In this document: positions 9,998 through 17,672 of the stretch, one piece after another
How the letters are laid out: every line of letters starts with the position of its first letter
Position numbering within the stretch: position 1 is the stretch's first letter
NCBI RefSeq assembly: GCF_000708885.1
Contig: NZ_JEOE01000013.1
Coordinates: forward strand, 26,272-90,271
DNA from: Cellulomonas sp. HZM
GTDB taxonomy: Bacteria; Actinomycetota; Actinomycetes; Actinomycetales; Cellulomonadaceae
Direction: 5' to 3'
Length of the DNA stretch: 64,000 nt
Translations under genes and position numbers: made by a program
Notes under the pieces: generated by a model
The model's input: the letters and a program-made list of their open reading frames with translations, nothing else
What the model was told of the DNA's origin: nothing
Databases searched by the model: none

Positions 9998-11083
9998 CTA
10001 CCGAGGCGCCGCCGCGGCCGCGCGGTCTGTGCCCGCCGCGACAGGGATGGTGGCCGCCGCCGTCGGGATGGTGCCCAGTGCGACAGGGGTGCCCACTGCG
10101 ACAGGGGTGCCCACTGCGACAGGGGTGGCGACCGCGGTCGGGATGGTGCCCACCGCGGTCGGGATGGTGCCCACTGCGGTCGGGATGGCGCCCGCTGCGG
10201 CCTGGTCCGTGCCGACGGTGGGAGTGGTGGTGCCTGCGGGGATCGGAGCGGCCTCCGAGGCGGCCGTACGGCTGGCGTCCGGGCCGGCGGCGGGCGAGCC
10301 GTCGCGCGCCGGGACGGGCTTGCTGCCGTACACGTACGCGAGGCCGACGAGTACCGCGCCCCCGATCGTGTTGCCGAGGCCGACCGCGGCCACGTTGCGC
10401 GCGAACTCCGTCCACGTCGCACCCGGGAGCCCGCCGATGATGCCGAGGGAGAACGTCGTCATGTTGGCGACGACGTGCTCGAAGCCCGACGTGATGAACA
10501 CCATGACGCAGGCGAACACGACCGCGATCTTCGCGCCCTCGCTGGTCAGGCGGGCCGCGCACCAGATCGCGAGGCACACCAGCAGGTTGCACAGGATGCC
10601 GCGCACGAAGAGCTGTCCGGTCGACTCGGCCGCCTTGTGCTCCAACATCGACGCGATCGTCGCGCCGCCCGCCGTACCCGGGGCCAGCACGCCGGACGCG
10701 TGCACCAGGAGGGCGAAGACGAAGGCGCCGAGGAGGTTGCCGGCCAGCGTCGCCAGCAGGGTCACGGCGGCACGCCCCCAGCGCACCGCGCCACGCACGG
10801 CTCCCTGCGTGAGGATCATCATCGCGGAGGTCGCCAGCTCTGCCCCGGCAACGACGACGATCGTGAGCGCCACCCCGAAGACCAAGCCCTTCACGAGGGG
10901 CGCGAACCCCGATCCGGACGCGTCGAGCGGGCCGCCGGCGGTCGCGAGGATGAGCACGCCGATGCCGATGTAGGCACCCGCGAGCATCGTCCTGACCAGG
11001 AACACCCCGGGCGTCCGCAGCAGGTCGACCTTGTGGTGCGCGGCGTCGACCTGGGCGTCGACTGCTTCGGAGATGGTCAGCAC
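9998..11083 (-). CDS. formate/nitrite transporter family channel
   Basis: A FocA/NirC-family integral membrane channel for small monovalent anions such as formate or nitrite. The start is VLTISEAVDAQVDAAHHKVDLL. Six hydrophobic helices follow, with family features such as GAYIGIGVLI, ATSAMMILTQGAV, NLLGAFVF, GILCNLLVCLAIWCA and FALVMVFITSGFEHVVANMT-like residues around helix 5. The last 75 residues are a repetitive Gly/Thr/Ala/Val/Pro tail. I prefer GTG 11083 over ATG 11119 because the segment between overlaps a palindromic element and adds residues not seen in relatives. Which anion is carried cannot be told. Confidence 0.88.
   Translation of the reverse strand: MLTISEAVDAQVDAAHHKVDLLRTPGVFLVRTMLAGAYIGIGVLILATAGGPLDASGSGFAPLVKGLVFGVALTIVVVAGAELATSAMMILTQGAVRGAVRWGRAAVTLLATLAGNLLGAFVFALLVHASGVLAPGTAGGATIASMLEHKAAESTGQLFVRGILCNLLVCLAIWCAARLTSEGAKIAVVFACVMVFITSGFEHVVANMTTFSLGIIGGLPGATWTEFARNVAAVGLGNTIGGAVLVGLAYVYGSKPVPARDGSPAAGPDASRTAASEAAPIPAGTTTPTVGTDQAAAGAIPTAVGTIPTAVGTIPTAVATPVAVGTPVAVGTPVALGTIPTAAATIPVAAGTDRAAAAAPR
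10071..10200. repeat. 18-bp and 21-bp tandem repeats in the channel gene's 3' end
   Basis: Three 18-bp units GTGCCCACTGCGACAGGG (10071-10124), one variant (10125-10142), then two 21-bp units ATGGTGCCC(A)C(C/T)GCGGTCGGG (10143-10184) and a partial third. They keep the reading frame and encode the VGT-P-A-type tail of the channel. Confidence 0.85.
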
Positions 11084-11119
11084 GTGTCCCAGGGTCCCGC
11101 CCGCAAGACACCGATTCAT

Positions 11120-11133
11120 GGGACGAAGGGCCG
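11120..11133 (-). promoter_or_regulatory. degenerate DosR-like element upstream of the channel gene
   Basis: GGGACGAAGGGCCG shares its first 10 bases with the element before nrdD (GGGACGAAGGTCCC) but its right half is degenerate. It lies about 37 bp upstream of the preferred GTG start of the formate/nitrite-type channel gene. Confidence 0.35.
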
Positions 11134-11166
11134 CTCGCCGCCCGGTCGGGCGGCGGCGCCGGGTCG

Positions 11167-13218
11167 TCAGGCGGCGGCGCGGCGTCGCGGTTCGTTGACG
11201 ACCGTGCCGTCGCTGGTGCGCCGGAACGTGTAGGTCGCGCGTGGCCGCGCGATGGGCGGCAACTCCTCGGGTGGATCCGGGCTGCCGACCACCGTCGCGC
11301 CGGGCACGCCGGGCACGCCGGGCACGCCGGGCGTGTCGGGGTTCCGGGCCGGGCGGTCGGGCGGTGTGTCGCTGTTCTCGATGCGTGGTCGTCGCCGCCC
11401 GGGCTTCCGTGGGGGCGGTGGTTGGTGTCGTTCGATGGTGAGGTTGTGTTCGTGGACGCGGTGGTGGTGGTAGTCGCAGAGCATCACGGCGTTCTCGAGT
11501 GAGGTTTCGCCGTTGTCGCGGTCCCACCAGCGGATGTGGTGGATCTCGGTGAACCGGGCGGGTGTTTCGCACCCGTTCCAGGCGCATCCTTGGTCCCGCA
11601 CGGTCACGGCCCGCCGGTGCGCCCCGGTGTACACCCGGGCGGTCCTGCCGAGGTCGACGGGCACGTTGTCCGCGGTGATCGCGATGCGGGTGATGTCGCA
11701 GTCGCACAACGCCCGCGCCAGTTCCGAGAGCGCCACCGGTGTCCCGTCCTCCAGCGTCGGTGCGGGCACCCCCGCGAGCCCGGCCGCCAGATGCCCCGCA
11801 GCGGAGCGGGTGGTGATCAGTTCACCGTCGGCGGTGCGCGGACCGGGCAGGTCGGACAACAGCGTGTCGGTGTCGCTGGCCCCATCGCGGCTACCGCTGT
11901 CGACGTTCTCGCTGCGGCGGGCGTGGTGGATGCGGCCGGCCTCGCCGGCCAGGCCGGCACGGTGCAGCTCAACCATGGTCTCGGCCGGCACGATCAACGA
12001 GATGTGCGGCCGGTTACGCACCCCGGACAACCCGCCACCGGGCTTGCCGGTGCGCGCGCCAGCGCCAACGCCGGTCGAACCGACCAGGCCCGCACCGGTC
12101 GTCCCACCGGCACCGCTGCCGACGGCGCCCTTGCCACCGGCGCCGGTACCGGCACCCGCGCCCGTGCCGCCGCCACTCGCACCGCTCTCACCCATGCCGC
12201 ACCCGAGCGCGTGCGTAGCGATCGCACCCAGAGCGTCGGCGCGGCGTTGCTGCCCGGTGCGTTCATCCCCCTCGACCCGCGGCGAGGCGGCCTCCAACGC
12301 CAGGCGTAGCGCGTGCCCGGTGGTGGCGTCCAGGAACCCGGTGACCTTGACCCCCGCGCCGTGACCGGACAGGTTGAAGAACCGGTCCCGCCGTGCCTGG
12401 TCGTGCTCGTCCTGCACCCGGCCCGGGTCGAAGACAGCCGCGTACTCCAGGATCGTCCTGCGGGTCTGCACCGGTGTCATACCCGTGACCGCCTCAGTGA
12501 ACCTCGCCTGCGCGGCCGGGTCCGCCAACGCCTCCCGCAACCCCTGCGGCCCCTCAGCGGTGACCTGTGCGATCACGTCCAGCTGCGCCAACCCCACCCG
12601 CGACTCGGCGACCGCCCCCGCCAGCACCGGCATCGCCTCGAGCACCTCCCCGGCACGCACCTGACGACGCGCCTCCGCAGCACCCGCACCCGACACCCGG
12701 GCCCGTGCGTCCACGAACGAGCGGTCCCCCGGACCGACCGACGTCCCCGCCACCTGCTCCGCCCGCAGCACCCGAGCATGCGCGACGCGGACCAGGCTCA
12801 TCACCCGGTCCAACCCCGCGAGCACCGTCGCCCGCCGCGACCCCGACCACGCAGGAGCACCCTCCGCGGTCGCGTGCACCGCACGCGCCCACGACTCGAG
12901 CGCCGCCACCTCGTCCCCGCCCTGGACCTCGACGGCGCAGATAGCAGTGGTGGGCGCGGGCGTGGACGAGGGGATGCCAGCGGGAGCGGGGCTGCACGCC
13001 GGCGCGGAAGAGGAGGTGGAGGTGGAGGTGGAGGCGCGCATCGCCGGACCGTCAGCAGGACCAGCGGGACCGCTCGCGCAGCTCCCCTCACCGCGCCCCG
13101 CCCGCGCGTCGGCCAACGCCACCCGCACCCGGTCCGCACCCCGAGGCGCGTCGCCGTCGACCAGCACCAGCCGGTCATCAGCGACACCCTCACGAGGCGA
13201 ACCAGGAACTTCGAACAT
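11167..13218 (-). CDS. DUF222 / HNH endonuclease (13E12-repeat type)
   Basis: A 683-residue protein of the actinobacterial DUF222-HNH family, related to the 13E12 repeat proteins of mycobacteria. The helical DUF222 region fills the middle. The HNH nuclease motif is at 545-590, with CAWNGC, EIHHIRWWDRDNG, ENAVMLCDYHHHRVH giving the metal-binding and catalytic histidines. Low-complexity inserts are Gly/Ala-rich around residue 340 and GVPGVPGVPG near 633. The start ATG 13218 is fixed by a second copy at 63859 whose first 14 codons and upstream DNA are nearly identical. A promoter ends 7 nt before it, so the mRNA is probably leaderless. Biological role is unknown; some see these as selfish repeats. 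Confidence 0.9.
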   Translation of the reverse strand: MFEVPGSPREGVADDRLVLVDGDAPRGADRVRVALADARAGRGEGSCASGPAGPADGPAMRASTSTSTSSSAPACSPAPAGIPSSTPAPTTAICAVEVQGGDEVAALESWARAVHATAEGAPAWSGSRRATVLAGLDRVMSLVRVAHARVLRAEQVAGTSVGPGDRSFVDARARVSGAGAAEARRQVRAGEVLEAMPVLAGAVAESRVGLAQLDVIAQVTAEGPQGLREALADPAAQARFTEAVTGMTPVQTRRTILEYAAVFDPGRVQDEHDQARRDRFFNLSGHGAGVKVTGFLDATTGHALRLALEAASPRVEGDERTGQQRRADALGAIATHALGCGMGESGASGGGTGAGAGTGAGGKGAVGSGAGGTTGAGLVGSTGVGAGARTGKPGGGLSGVRNRPHISLIVPAETMVELHRAGLAGEAGRIHHARRSENVDSGSRDGASDTDTLLSDLPGPRTADGELITTRSAAGHLAAGLAGVPAPTLEDGTPVALSELARALCDCDITRIAITADNVPVDLGRTARVYTGAHRRAVTVRDQGCAWNGCETPARFTEIHHIRWWDRDNGETSLENAVMLCDYHHHRVHEHNLTIERHQPPPPRKPGRRRPRIENSDTPPDRPARNPDTPGVPGVPGVPGATVVGSPDPPEELPPIARPRATYTFRRTSDGTVVNEPRRRAAA

Positions 13219-13225
13219 GCGTATG

Positions 13226-13255
13226 AATCTACCCGAACCCGACACCCCGGGTCAA
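13226..13255 (-). promoter_or_regulatory. leaderless promoter of the DUF222-HNH gene
   Basis: On the minus strand TTGACC (13255-13250) and TAGATT (13231-13226) are 18 bp apart and the ATG follows 7 nt after the -10 box. The same hexamers, spacer length and ATG distance recur before the second copy at 63859. Confidence 0.75.
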
Positions 13256-13288
13256 CCCAGAAACGGCACCTGATCTGCGAAAACACCC

Positions 13289-13328
13289 TGTGGACAAGAC
13301 AGCGCGACCACGTGCCTGTGGACGGCTC
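13289..13328. promoter_or_regulatory. DnaA-box-like motifs upstream of the DUF222-HNH gene
   Basis: TTGTCCACA, the Streptomyces-type DnaA box, reads on the minus strand at 13297-13289, and GAGCCGTCCACAG at 13328-13316. A matching pair lies upstream of the second gene copy at 63752-63782. Binding is inference. Confidence 0.4.
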
Positions 13329-13341
13329 GACAACCTCCCGG

Positions 13342-14736
13342 TCACACGCTCGCCGACGCCCGCGCAGCCTCCACGACCGCCTGCGCGACACGCGTCGTCA
13401 CCTCGGGGTTGAACACGCTCGGCACGATGTACGTCGGGTTGAGCTCGTCCGGCCCGACCACCTCCGCGAGCGCCCGCGCGGCCGCGAGCAGCATCGTGTC
13501 GGTGATGCGGTGGGATTGCGCGTCGAGCAGCCCCCGGAACACCCCGGGGAACGCGAGCACGTTGTTGATCTGGTTCGCGAAGTCGGAGCGACCGGTGCCG
13601 ACGACGGCGGCGTACTGCGCGGCCTCGTCGGGGTCCACCTCGGGCCGCGGGTTCGCGAGCGCGAACACGATCGCGTCCGCGGCCATCGTCGAGACGTCCC
13701 GCCCGCTGATGACGTCCGGCGCGGACACCCCGATGAACACGTCCGCACCTGCGAGCGCGGAGGGGATGGTCCCACGCACGCCCCGCGGGTTCGTCACGGC
13801 GGCGGTCCACGCGAGCTGCGGCGTGAGCCCGGGCCGGTCGGGGTGCACGACGCCCTCGATGTCGGCGACGACCACGTCGTGCGCACCCGCGGCGAGGAGC
13901 AGCCGCAGCACGGCGGTGCCGGCTGCGCCCGCACCGGACAGCACGATGCGGACCGTGCGGATGTCCTTGCCGACGACCTGCAGCGCGTTGGTCAGCGCCG
14001 CGACCACGACGATCGCCGTGCCGTGCTGGTCGTCGTGGAACACGGGGATGTCGAGCCGTTCGCGCAGTCGCTGCTCGACCTCGAAGCAGCGCGGCGCGGA
14101 GATGTCCTCGAGGTTGATGCCTGCGAAGACGGGCGCGATCGCGCACACGGTGTCGACGATCTCGTCGACGTCGGTGGTGTCGAGCGCGATGGGGAACGCG
14201 TCGATGTCCGCGAACCGCTTGAACAGCACCGCCTTGCCCTCCATCACGGGCAGCGCGGCGAGCGGTCCGATGTCACCCAGTCCCAGCACCGCGGTGCCGT
14301 CCGTGACGACGGCGATCGTGTTGCGCTTGATCGTGAGCCGACGAGCGTCCTCGGGACGTGCCGCGATCGCCTCGCAGACCCGCGCGACGCCCGGCGTGTA
14401 GGCCATCGACAGGTCGTCGCGGTTGCGCAGCGGGACCTTGGAGGTGATCTCGAGCTTGCCGCCGAGGTGCATGAGGAACGTGCGGTCGCTGACCCGGTCG
14501 ACGACCACACCCGCAAGGGCCTTGAGCGTCTCGACGATGTCCGCCGCGTGCTGCTCGCCGCGCGTCGCGCACGTGACGTCGACCGTCATCTGCTCGTGCC
14601 CGGACGCCGTGACGTCCAGCGCCGTGACGATCCCGCCCGCGGACTCGATCGCCGTCGTCAGCTCGCTCACGGCCGTGGGCCTGGCGCTGACCTGCAACCG
14701 CGCGGTGATGGACGACGAGACGCTCGGTGCCGGCAT
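13342..14736 (-). CDS. NAD(P)-dependent malic enzyme with N-terminal ACT domain
   Basis: Oxidative decarboxylation of malate to pyruvate in the cytosol. The 464-residue protein has an ACT-like regulatory domain (10-85), then the malic domain with catalytic Tyr113 (AYTPG) and Lys168 (EGKAVLF). The metal-binding segments INLEDISAP (207-215) and FHDDQHGT (233-240) follow, and then the Rossmann motif SGAGAAG (267-273). Near the end, [11 protein letters not shown] and [11 protein letters not shown] are typical. The ACT domain suggests amino-acid or other small-molecule control. Cofactor preference (NAD or NADP) cannot be assigned safely. It is divergent from the Fic-like gene across a 72-bp gap. 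Confidence 0.93.
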   Translation of the reverse strand: MPAPSVSSSITARLQVSARPTAVSELTTAIESAGGIVTALDVTASGHEQMTVDVTCATRGEQHAADIVETLKALAGVVVDRVSDRTFLMHLGGKLEITSKVPLRNRDDLSMAYTPGVARVCEAIAARPEDARRLTIKRNTIAVVTDGTAVLGLGDIGPLAALPVMEGKAVLFKRFADIDAFPIALDTTDVDEIVDTVCAIAPVFAGINLEDISAPRCFEVEQRLRERLDIPVFHDDQHGTAIVVVAALTNALQVVGKDIRTVRIVLSGAGAAGTAVLRLLLAAGAHDVVVADIEGVVHPDRPGLTPQLAWTAAVTNPRGVRGTIPSALAGADVFIGVSAPDVISGRDVSTMAADAIVFALANPRPEVDPDEAAQYAAVVGTGRSDFANQINNVLAFPGVFRGLLDAQSHRITDTMLLAAARALAEVVGPDELNPTYIVPSVFNPEVTTRVAQAVVEAARASASV

Positions 14737-14796
14737 GCCGCCAGTGTGCACCCCGCCACCGACACCCGCCTGGTCCGCGGCGCGGGCGGTCGCGCC

Positions 14797-14802
14797 TAGG
14801 GT
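14797..14802 (+). promoter_or_regulatory. -10 box of a leaderless start
   Basis: TAGGGT lies 6 nt before the GTG start at 14809, with no Shine-Dalgarno between. The same arrangement occurs at 49396-49401. Confidence 0.5.
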
Positions 14803-14808
14803 GACCGG

Positions 14809-15660
14809 GTGCCCGCCGACCCGCTGCAGCCCCTCGTCGACCTGCCCGGCGTCGCCGCGGCGGTCGAGCGCGCGCGCGTCGCGTGCGAGGAGCTGCGCTG
14901 GCACGAGGCGTTCCGGCGGCGTTGGCGCGAGGTCCGCGCCGAGTCCGGGGTGCGCGCAGCGCGCGCGAGCGCCGAGCTCGAGGGGGCGCGCGTGACGCTC
15001 GACGTCGTGCGGGCCGTCGCGCTCGGGGACGCGGGGGCCGACGCACGGCTCGACGCACCCGGTGCGGTCGTGGCGGGCGCGGTCCCCGCGACCGCGCTCG
15101 TCGAGCAGCTCATGGCCGACCTCGGGGGCCGCGACCGGCCACTGCCGCCGTGGCCGCAGCTGCTCGCGCGCGTGCACGCGGCGGCCGGTGCGGGGTGGCT
15201 GCCAGCCGACGACCTGGGGCGGGTCCGACGAGGCCCGCAGAGCGCGGCGGGCGATCTCGCCGGCCTCGGCCCCGCGCTCGCCCCCGACGAGGCCTCCGCG
15301 CGGCTCGCGCTCCTGGTGCGCACGCTCGACGCCACGTCGGCACCCGCGCTCGTCGTCGCCGCGGTGCTGCACGCGGAGCTCCTCGTCGTGCGGCCGTTCG
15401 TCGCCGCGAACGGGCTGGTCGCGCGCGCCGCTGCGCGTCTCGTCGTGACATCGCGCGGGCTCGACCCGACCGGGTCCGTGCAGCCCGAGACGGCGTGGGC
15501 GGCGCGGCCGCAGCAGTACCTCGCGGCCGCGGCGGGCTTCGCGGCGGGGACCGACGCGGGGGTCGCCGGGGGGGTGTCGTCGTACGCGGACGCCGTGGTC
15601 GCGGGGGCGCGATGCGCCCGCGACGTGGCCGACGAGGTGCTCGCCGGCCGCCGCGCCTGA
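14809..15660 (+). CDS. Fic-like protein with degenerate active site
   Basis: A 283-residue protein with Fic-fold features but a changed catalytic loop. The inhibitory-helix motif SxxxEG is kept (S54, E58, G59 in SAELEGA). The family motif HPFx[D/E]GNGRxxR is replaced by RPFVAANGLVAR at 195-206: the catalytic His is Arg, the metal-binding acidic residue is Ala, the following Gly is Ala, and the phosphate-binding Arg is Leu. The upstream VLHAELLVV helix is retained. AMPylation is therefore unlikely unless rescued; a binding or regulatory role is inference. GTG 14809 follows a -10 box by 6 nt. The frame is intact and codon use is normal, so it is maintained rather than a pseudogene. Confidence 0.75.
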   Translation: MPADPLQPLVDLPGVAAAVERARVACEELRWHEAFRRRWREVRAESGVRAARASAELEGARVTLDVVRAVALGDAGADARLDAPGAVVAGAVPATALVEQLMADLGGRDRPLPPWPQLLARVHAAAGAGWLPADDLGRVRRGPQSAAGDLAGLGPALAPDEASARLALLVRTLDATSAPALVVAAVLHAELLVVRPFVAANGLVARAAARLVVTSRGLDPTGSVQPETAWAARPQQYLAAAAGFAAGTDAGVAGGVSSYADAVVAGARCARDVADEVLAGRRA

Positions 15661-15687
15661 ACGACCCGACCTCCTGCCGGGACGAAC

Positions 15688-15719
15688 GACGGCGACGCCC
15701 CGTGAGGGACGCCGCCGTC
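15688..15719 (+). terminator. hairpin after the Fic-like gene
   Basis: A 14-bp stem with two mismatches and a GTGA loop lies 28 bp after the stop: GACGGCGACGCCCC pairs with GGGACGCCGCCGTC. Confidence 0.6.
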
Positions 15720-15738
15720 AGCTGCGATCGGAGGGCGA

Positions 15739-15979
15739 TCATGCGTGCACCATCGTGGTTCGCTCCGGGACCAGCCCGGTCGACCTGCCCATAGGTGGGC
15801 TCTCCTGCGCGTGGGTACCCTCGCGGCTCTGCAGTTGTGGCACTGTCCTACGCCTGCGAGCGCGATCCGGGAAGTGCTCCGGGGTGTCGTCGCAGGTCGC
15901 GCACCGCCCGCGGGTCGGATCGTGGGACGCCGGTCCCGCGATGTGGTCGATGTGGCGTCGTCGGACACGTCGTGCCCGG
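15739..15979. other. long gap between convergent genes, no confident gene
   Basis: The stretch is less GC-rich at third positions than its neighbours. One minus-strand frame ending TGA at 15739 could encode a Cys-x2-Cys peptide (RCATCDDTPEHFPD, ending MGRSTGLVPERTTMVHA) but has no convincing start outside the neighbouring HAD gene. I see no tRNA or known RNA motif. It is recorded as a possible small gene or RNA of unknown nature. Confidence 0.25.
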
Positions 15980-16768
15980 TCAGGCCTCCGGCCGTCGTCG
16001 GCCCAGGTACCAGCCGACCGCGACACCGGCGACGACGAGCGCCGCGACCCCGAGCGCCGCCCAGCCCGCGGGCCGCCGCGCGAATGCGAGCAGCGGCACG
16101 GGACGGTCGAACGTGAGCACGCCCCACCCCTGGTCCTGCGCGCGCCGCCGGAGCACGCGGTCCGGGTTGACCGCGTACGCGTGCCCGACGAGGCCCAGCA
16201 TGGGCGCGTCGGTGATCGAGTCCGAGTACGCGTAGCTGTGCGCGAGGTCGTACCCGCGGTGCTCGGCGAGCTCTCGGATCGCCGTCGCCTTGTTCTCGCC
16301 GTACGCGTAGAAGTCGATCTCGCCGGTGTACCGGCCGTCGACGACCGACATCCGCGTCGAGATCACGTGGTCGGCCCCGAGAACGGCCGCGATCGGCTCG
16401 ACGATCTCGCTGCTCGACGCCGACACGATCACGACGTCGCGCCCCTCCTCGTGATGCCGCTCGATGAGCGCGACCGCCTCCGCGTACACCGTGGGGTCGA
16501 TCGCCTCGTGCAGCGTCTCCTCGACGACGTGCGAGACCTGCGCGACCTCCCAGCCCGCGACCATGCGCGAGAGCTGCACGCGCAGGCGCTCGGTCTGGTC
16601 CTCGTCGGCCGCGCCCAGCAGGTACGCGATCTGCGCGTACGCGGCCCTCAGCACGCTGCGACGCGTGAGCATGCCCTCGGCCAGGAACCCGCGCGAGAAG
16701 GCGGTCGCCGACGACGTGGCGATGATCGTCTTGTCGAGGTCGAAGAACGCGGCCTGCTGCAGGTCCAT
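15980..16768 (-). CDS. HAD-IB family hydrolase (SerB-like), membrane-tailed
   Basis: A phosphomonoesterase of the HAD subfamily IB, 262 residues. Motif I is FFDLDKT (nucleophile D10, acid D12). Motif II is VIVSASSSEIV, and motif III is YAYSDSITDAPML. The C-terminal 25 residues hold a hydrophobic helix then GRRRPEA, suggesting membrane attachment. In actinobacteria a HAD-IB gene is commonly found beside ssd/tadA, as here, divergent from ssd. The substrate is unknown; phosphoserine is possible but SerB proper lacks the tail. A paralogue is at 48528-49349. Confidence 0.88.
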   Translation of the reverse strand: MDLQQAAFFDLDKTIIATSSATAFSRGFLAEGMLTRRSVLRAAYAQIAYLLGAADEDQTERLRVQLSRMVAGWEVAQVSHVVEETLHEAIDPTVYAEAVALIERHHEEGRDVVIVSASSSEIVEPIAAVLGADHVISTRMSVVDGRYTGEIDFYAYGENKATAIRELAEHRGYDLAHSYAYSDSITDAPMLGLVGHAYAVNPDRVLRRRAQDQGWGVLTFDRPVPLLAFARRPAGWAALGVAALVVAGVAVGWYLGRRRPEA

Positions 16769-16952
16769 GGGTTTCCCGGGTCGGTGGATCAGCGGTCGGC
16801 GCGAGCGTAGCGGCGGCCGCCGACATCGCGTCGCGCTTGAGCGGACGTGCACACGGCGACGAGCCGTCCACAGGCCCGTCCCGCGGCGGACCCGTCCACA
16901 GCGAGCCGTCGCAGCCGCCGGAAGGGGTGTGCGTGCACGGCACGGTGCACGG
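16769..16952. other. 184-bp divergent intergenic region with GTCCACA motifs
   Basis: It separates the HAD gene from ssd and holds GAGCCGTCCACAG at 16861-16873 and a second CCGTCCACAG about 20 bp later. No clear -35/-10 pair is seen. Confidence 0.4.
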
Positions 16953-17672
16953 ATGGAACCACGACGTGACCAGCACCGCGCCCACGTCGTCGGCGTGCTC
17001 GGCGCCCGCGGCGGTGCGGGCGCGACGACGCTCGCGGCCGCTCTCGCCTCGCGCCTGTCGGGCAGCACGGCGACCGCGCTCGTCGACCTCGACGCCGCAT
17101 CCGGCGGCCTGGACGTGCTGCTGGGCCTCGAGCAGGTCGACGGCGCGCGGTGGCCAGACCTTGCGGAAGCGCGGGGTGACGTCGACGGGGCTGGGGTCGT
17201 CGCACTGCTGCCCCGCTGGGGCAGGTGCGCCGTGCTCAGCGCGGACCGGCTGCGCCCGGGGGCGGTCGCCGCCGACGTCGCGCGCGACGTGCTGCGAGCA
17301 CTGGCGGCCACGCTCGGGGTCGTCGTGGTGGACCTCGACCGCGCCGGCGCCGTCGCGCGGGCGCCCGCGGTCGAGGAGTGCGACGAGGTGCTGCTCGTCG
17401 TCCCGCGCGACGTGCGCTCGGTCGCGGGCGCGACGGCGCTGCTGCCGTCGCTCGAGCGCGCACGCGTGGGTCTGGTCACGCGTGGGCCGGCTCCCGGGGG
17501 GCTCGGGACAGCGGACGTCGCTGCCGCTCTGGGCGTCGAACCCGTCGCCGTGCTCCCGGTGGATCGCGGCCTCGACGCGGGTGTCGAGCGAGGCGGTCTC
17601 CGGACGAGCGCGGCGACCTCGCGCGCGGTCGCACGCATCGCCCGCGACCTCGGGTCGGGCCGCGCGTGGTGA
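16953..17672 (+). CDS. ssd: septum-site determining / TadZ-CpaE-like ATPase-fold protein
   Basis: A MinD-superfamily protein of 239 residues that starts the tad pilus operon. It is thought to place the secretion machine in the cell and, in mycobacteria, to affect septation. The P-loop region reads VVGVLGARGGAGATTLAAALA: it keeps the deviant Walker glycines but has Ala where the nucleotide-binding Lys stands, as in other actinobacterial Ssd proteins. ALVDLDAASGGLDVLLGLE is the second switch-like motif. ATG 16953 is the most upstream sensible start. Its TGA overlaps the GTG of tadA by 4 bp. Confidence 0.82.
   Translation: MEPRRDQHRAHVVGVLGARGGAGATTLAAALASRLSGSTATALVDLDAASGGLDVLLGLEQVDGARWPDLAEARGDVDGAGVVALLPRWGRCAVLSADRLRPGAVAADVARDVLRALAATLGVVVVDLDRAGAVARAPAVEECDEVLLVVPRDVRSVAGATALLPSLERARVGLVTRGPAPGGLGTADVAAALGVEPVAVLPVDRGLDAGVERGGLRTSAATSRAVARIARDLGSGRAW

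Noticed and set aside
11117..11119. ATG 11119 as start of the channel gene
   Set aside because: The extra 12 residues are not family-like and the codon abuts the palindromic element; GTG 11083 fits better.
16953..17672. Ssd-like gene taken as inactive because the Walker lysine is Ala
   Set aside because: The change is usual in actinobacterial Ssd/TadZ relatives, and the gene is in a coupled operon.
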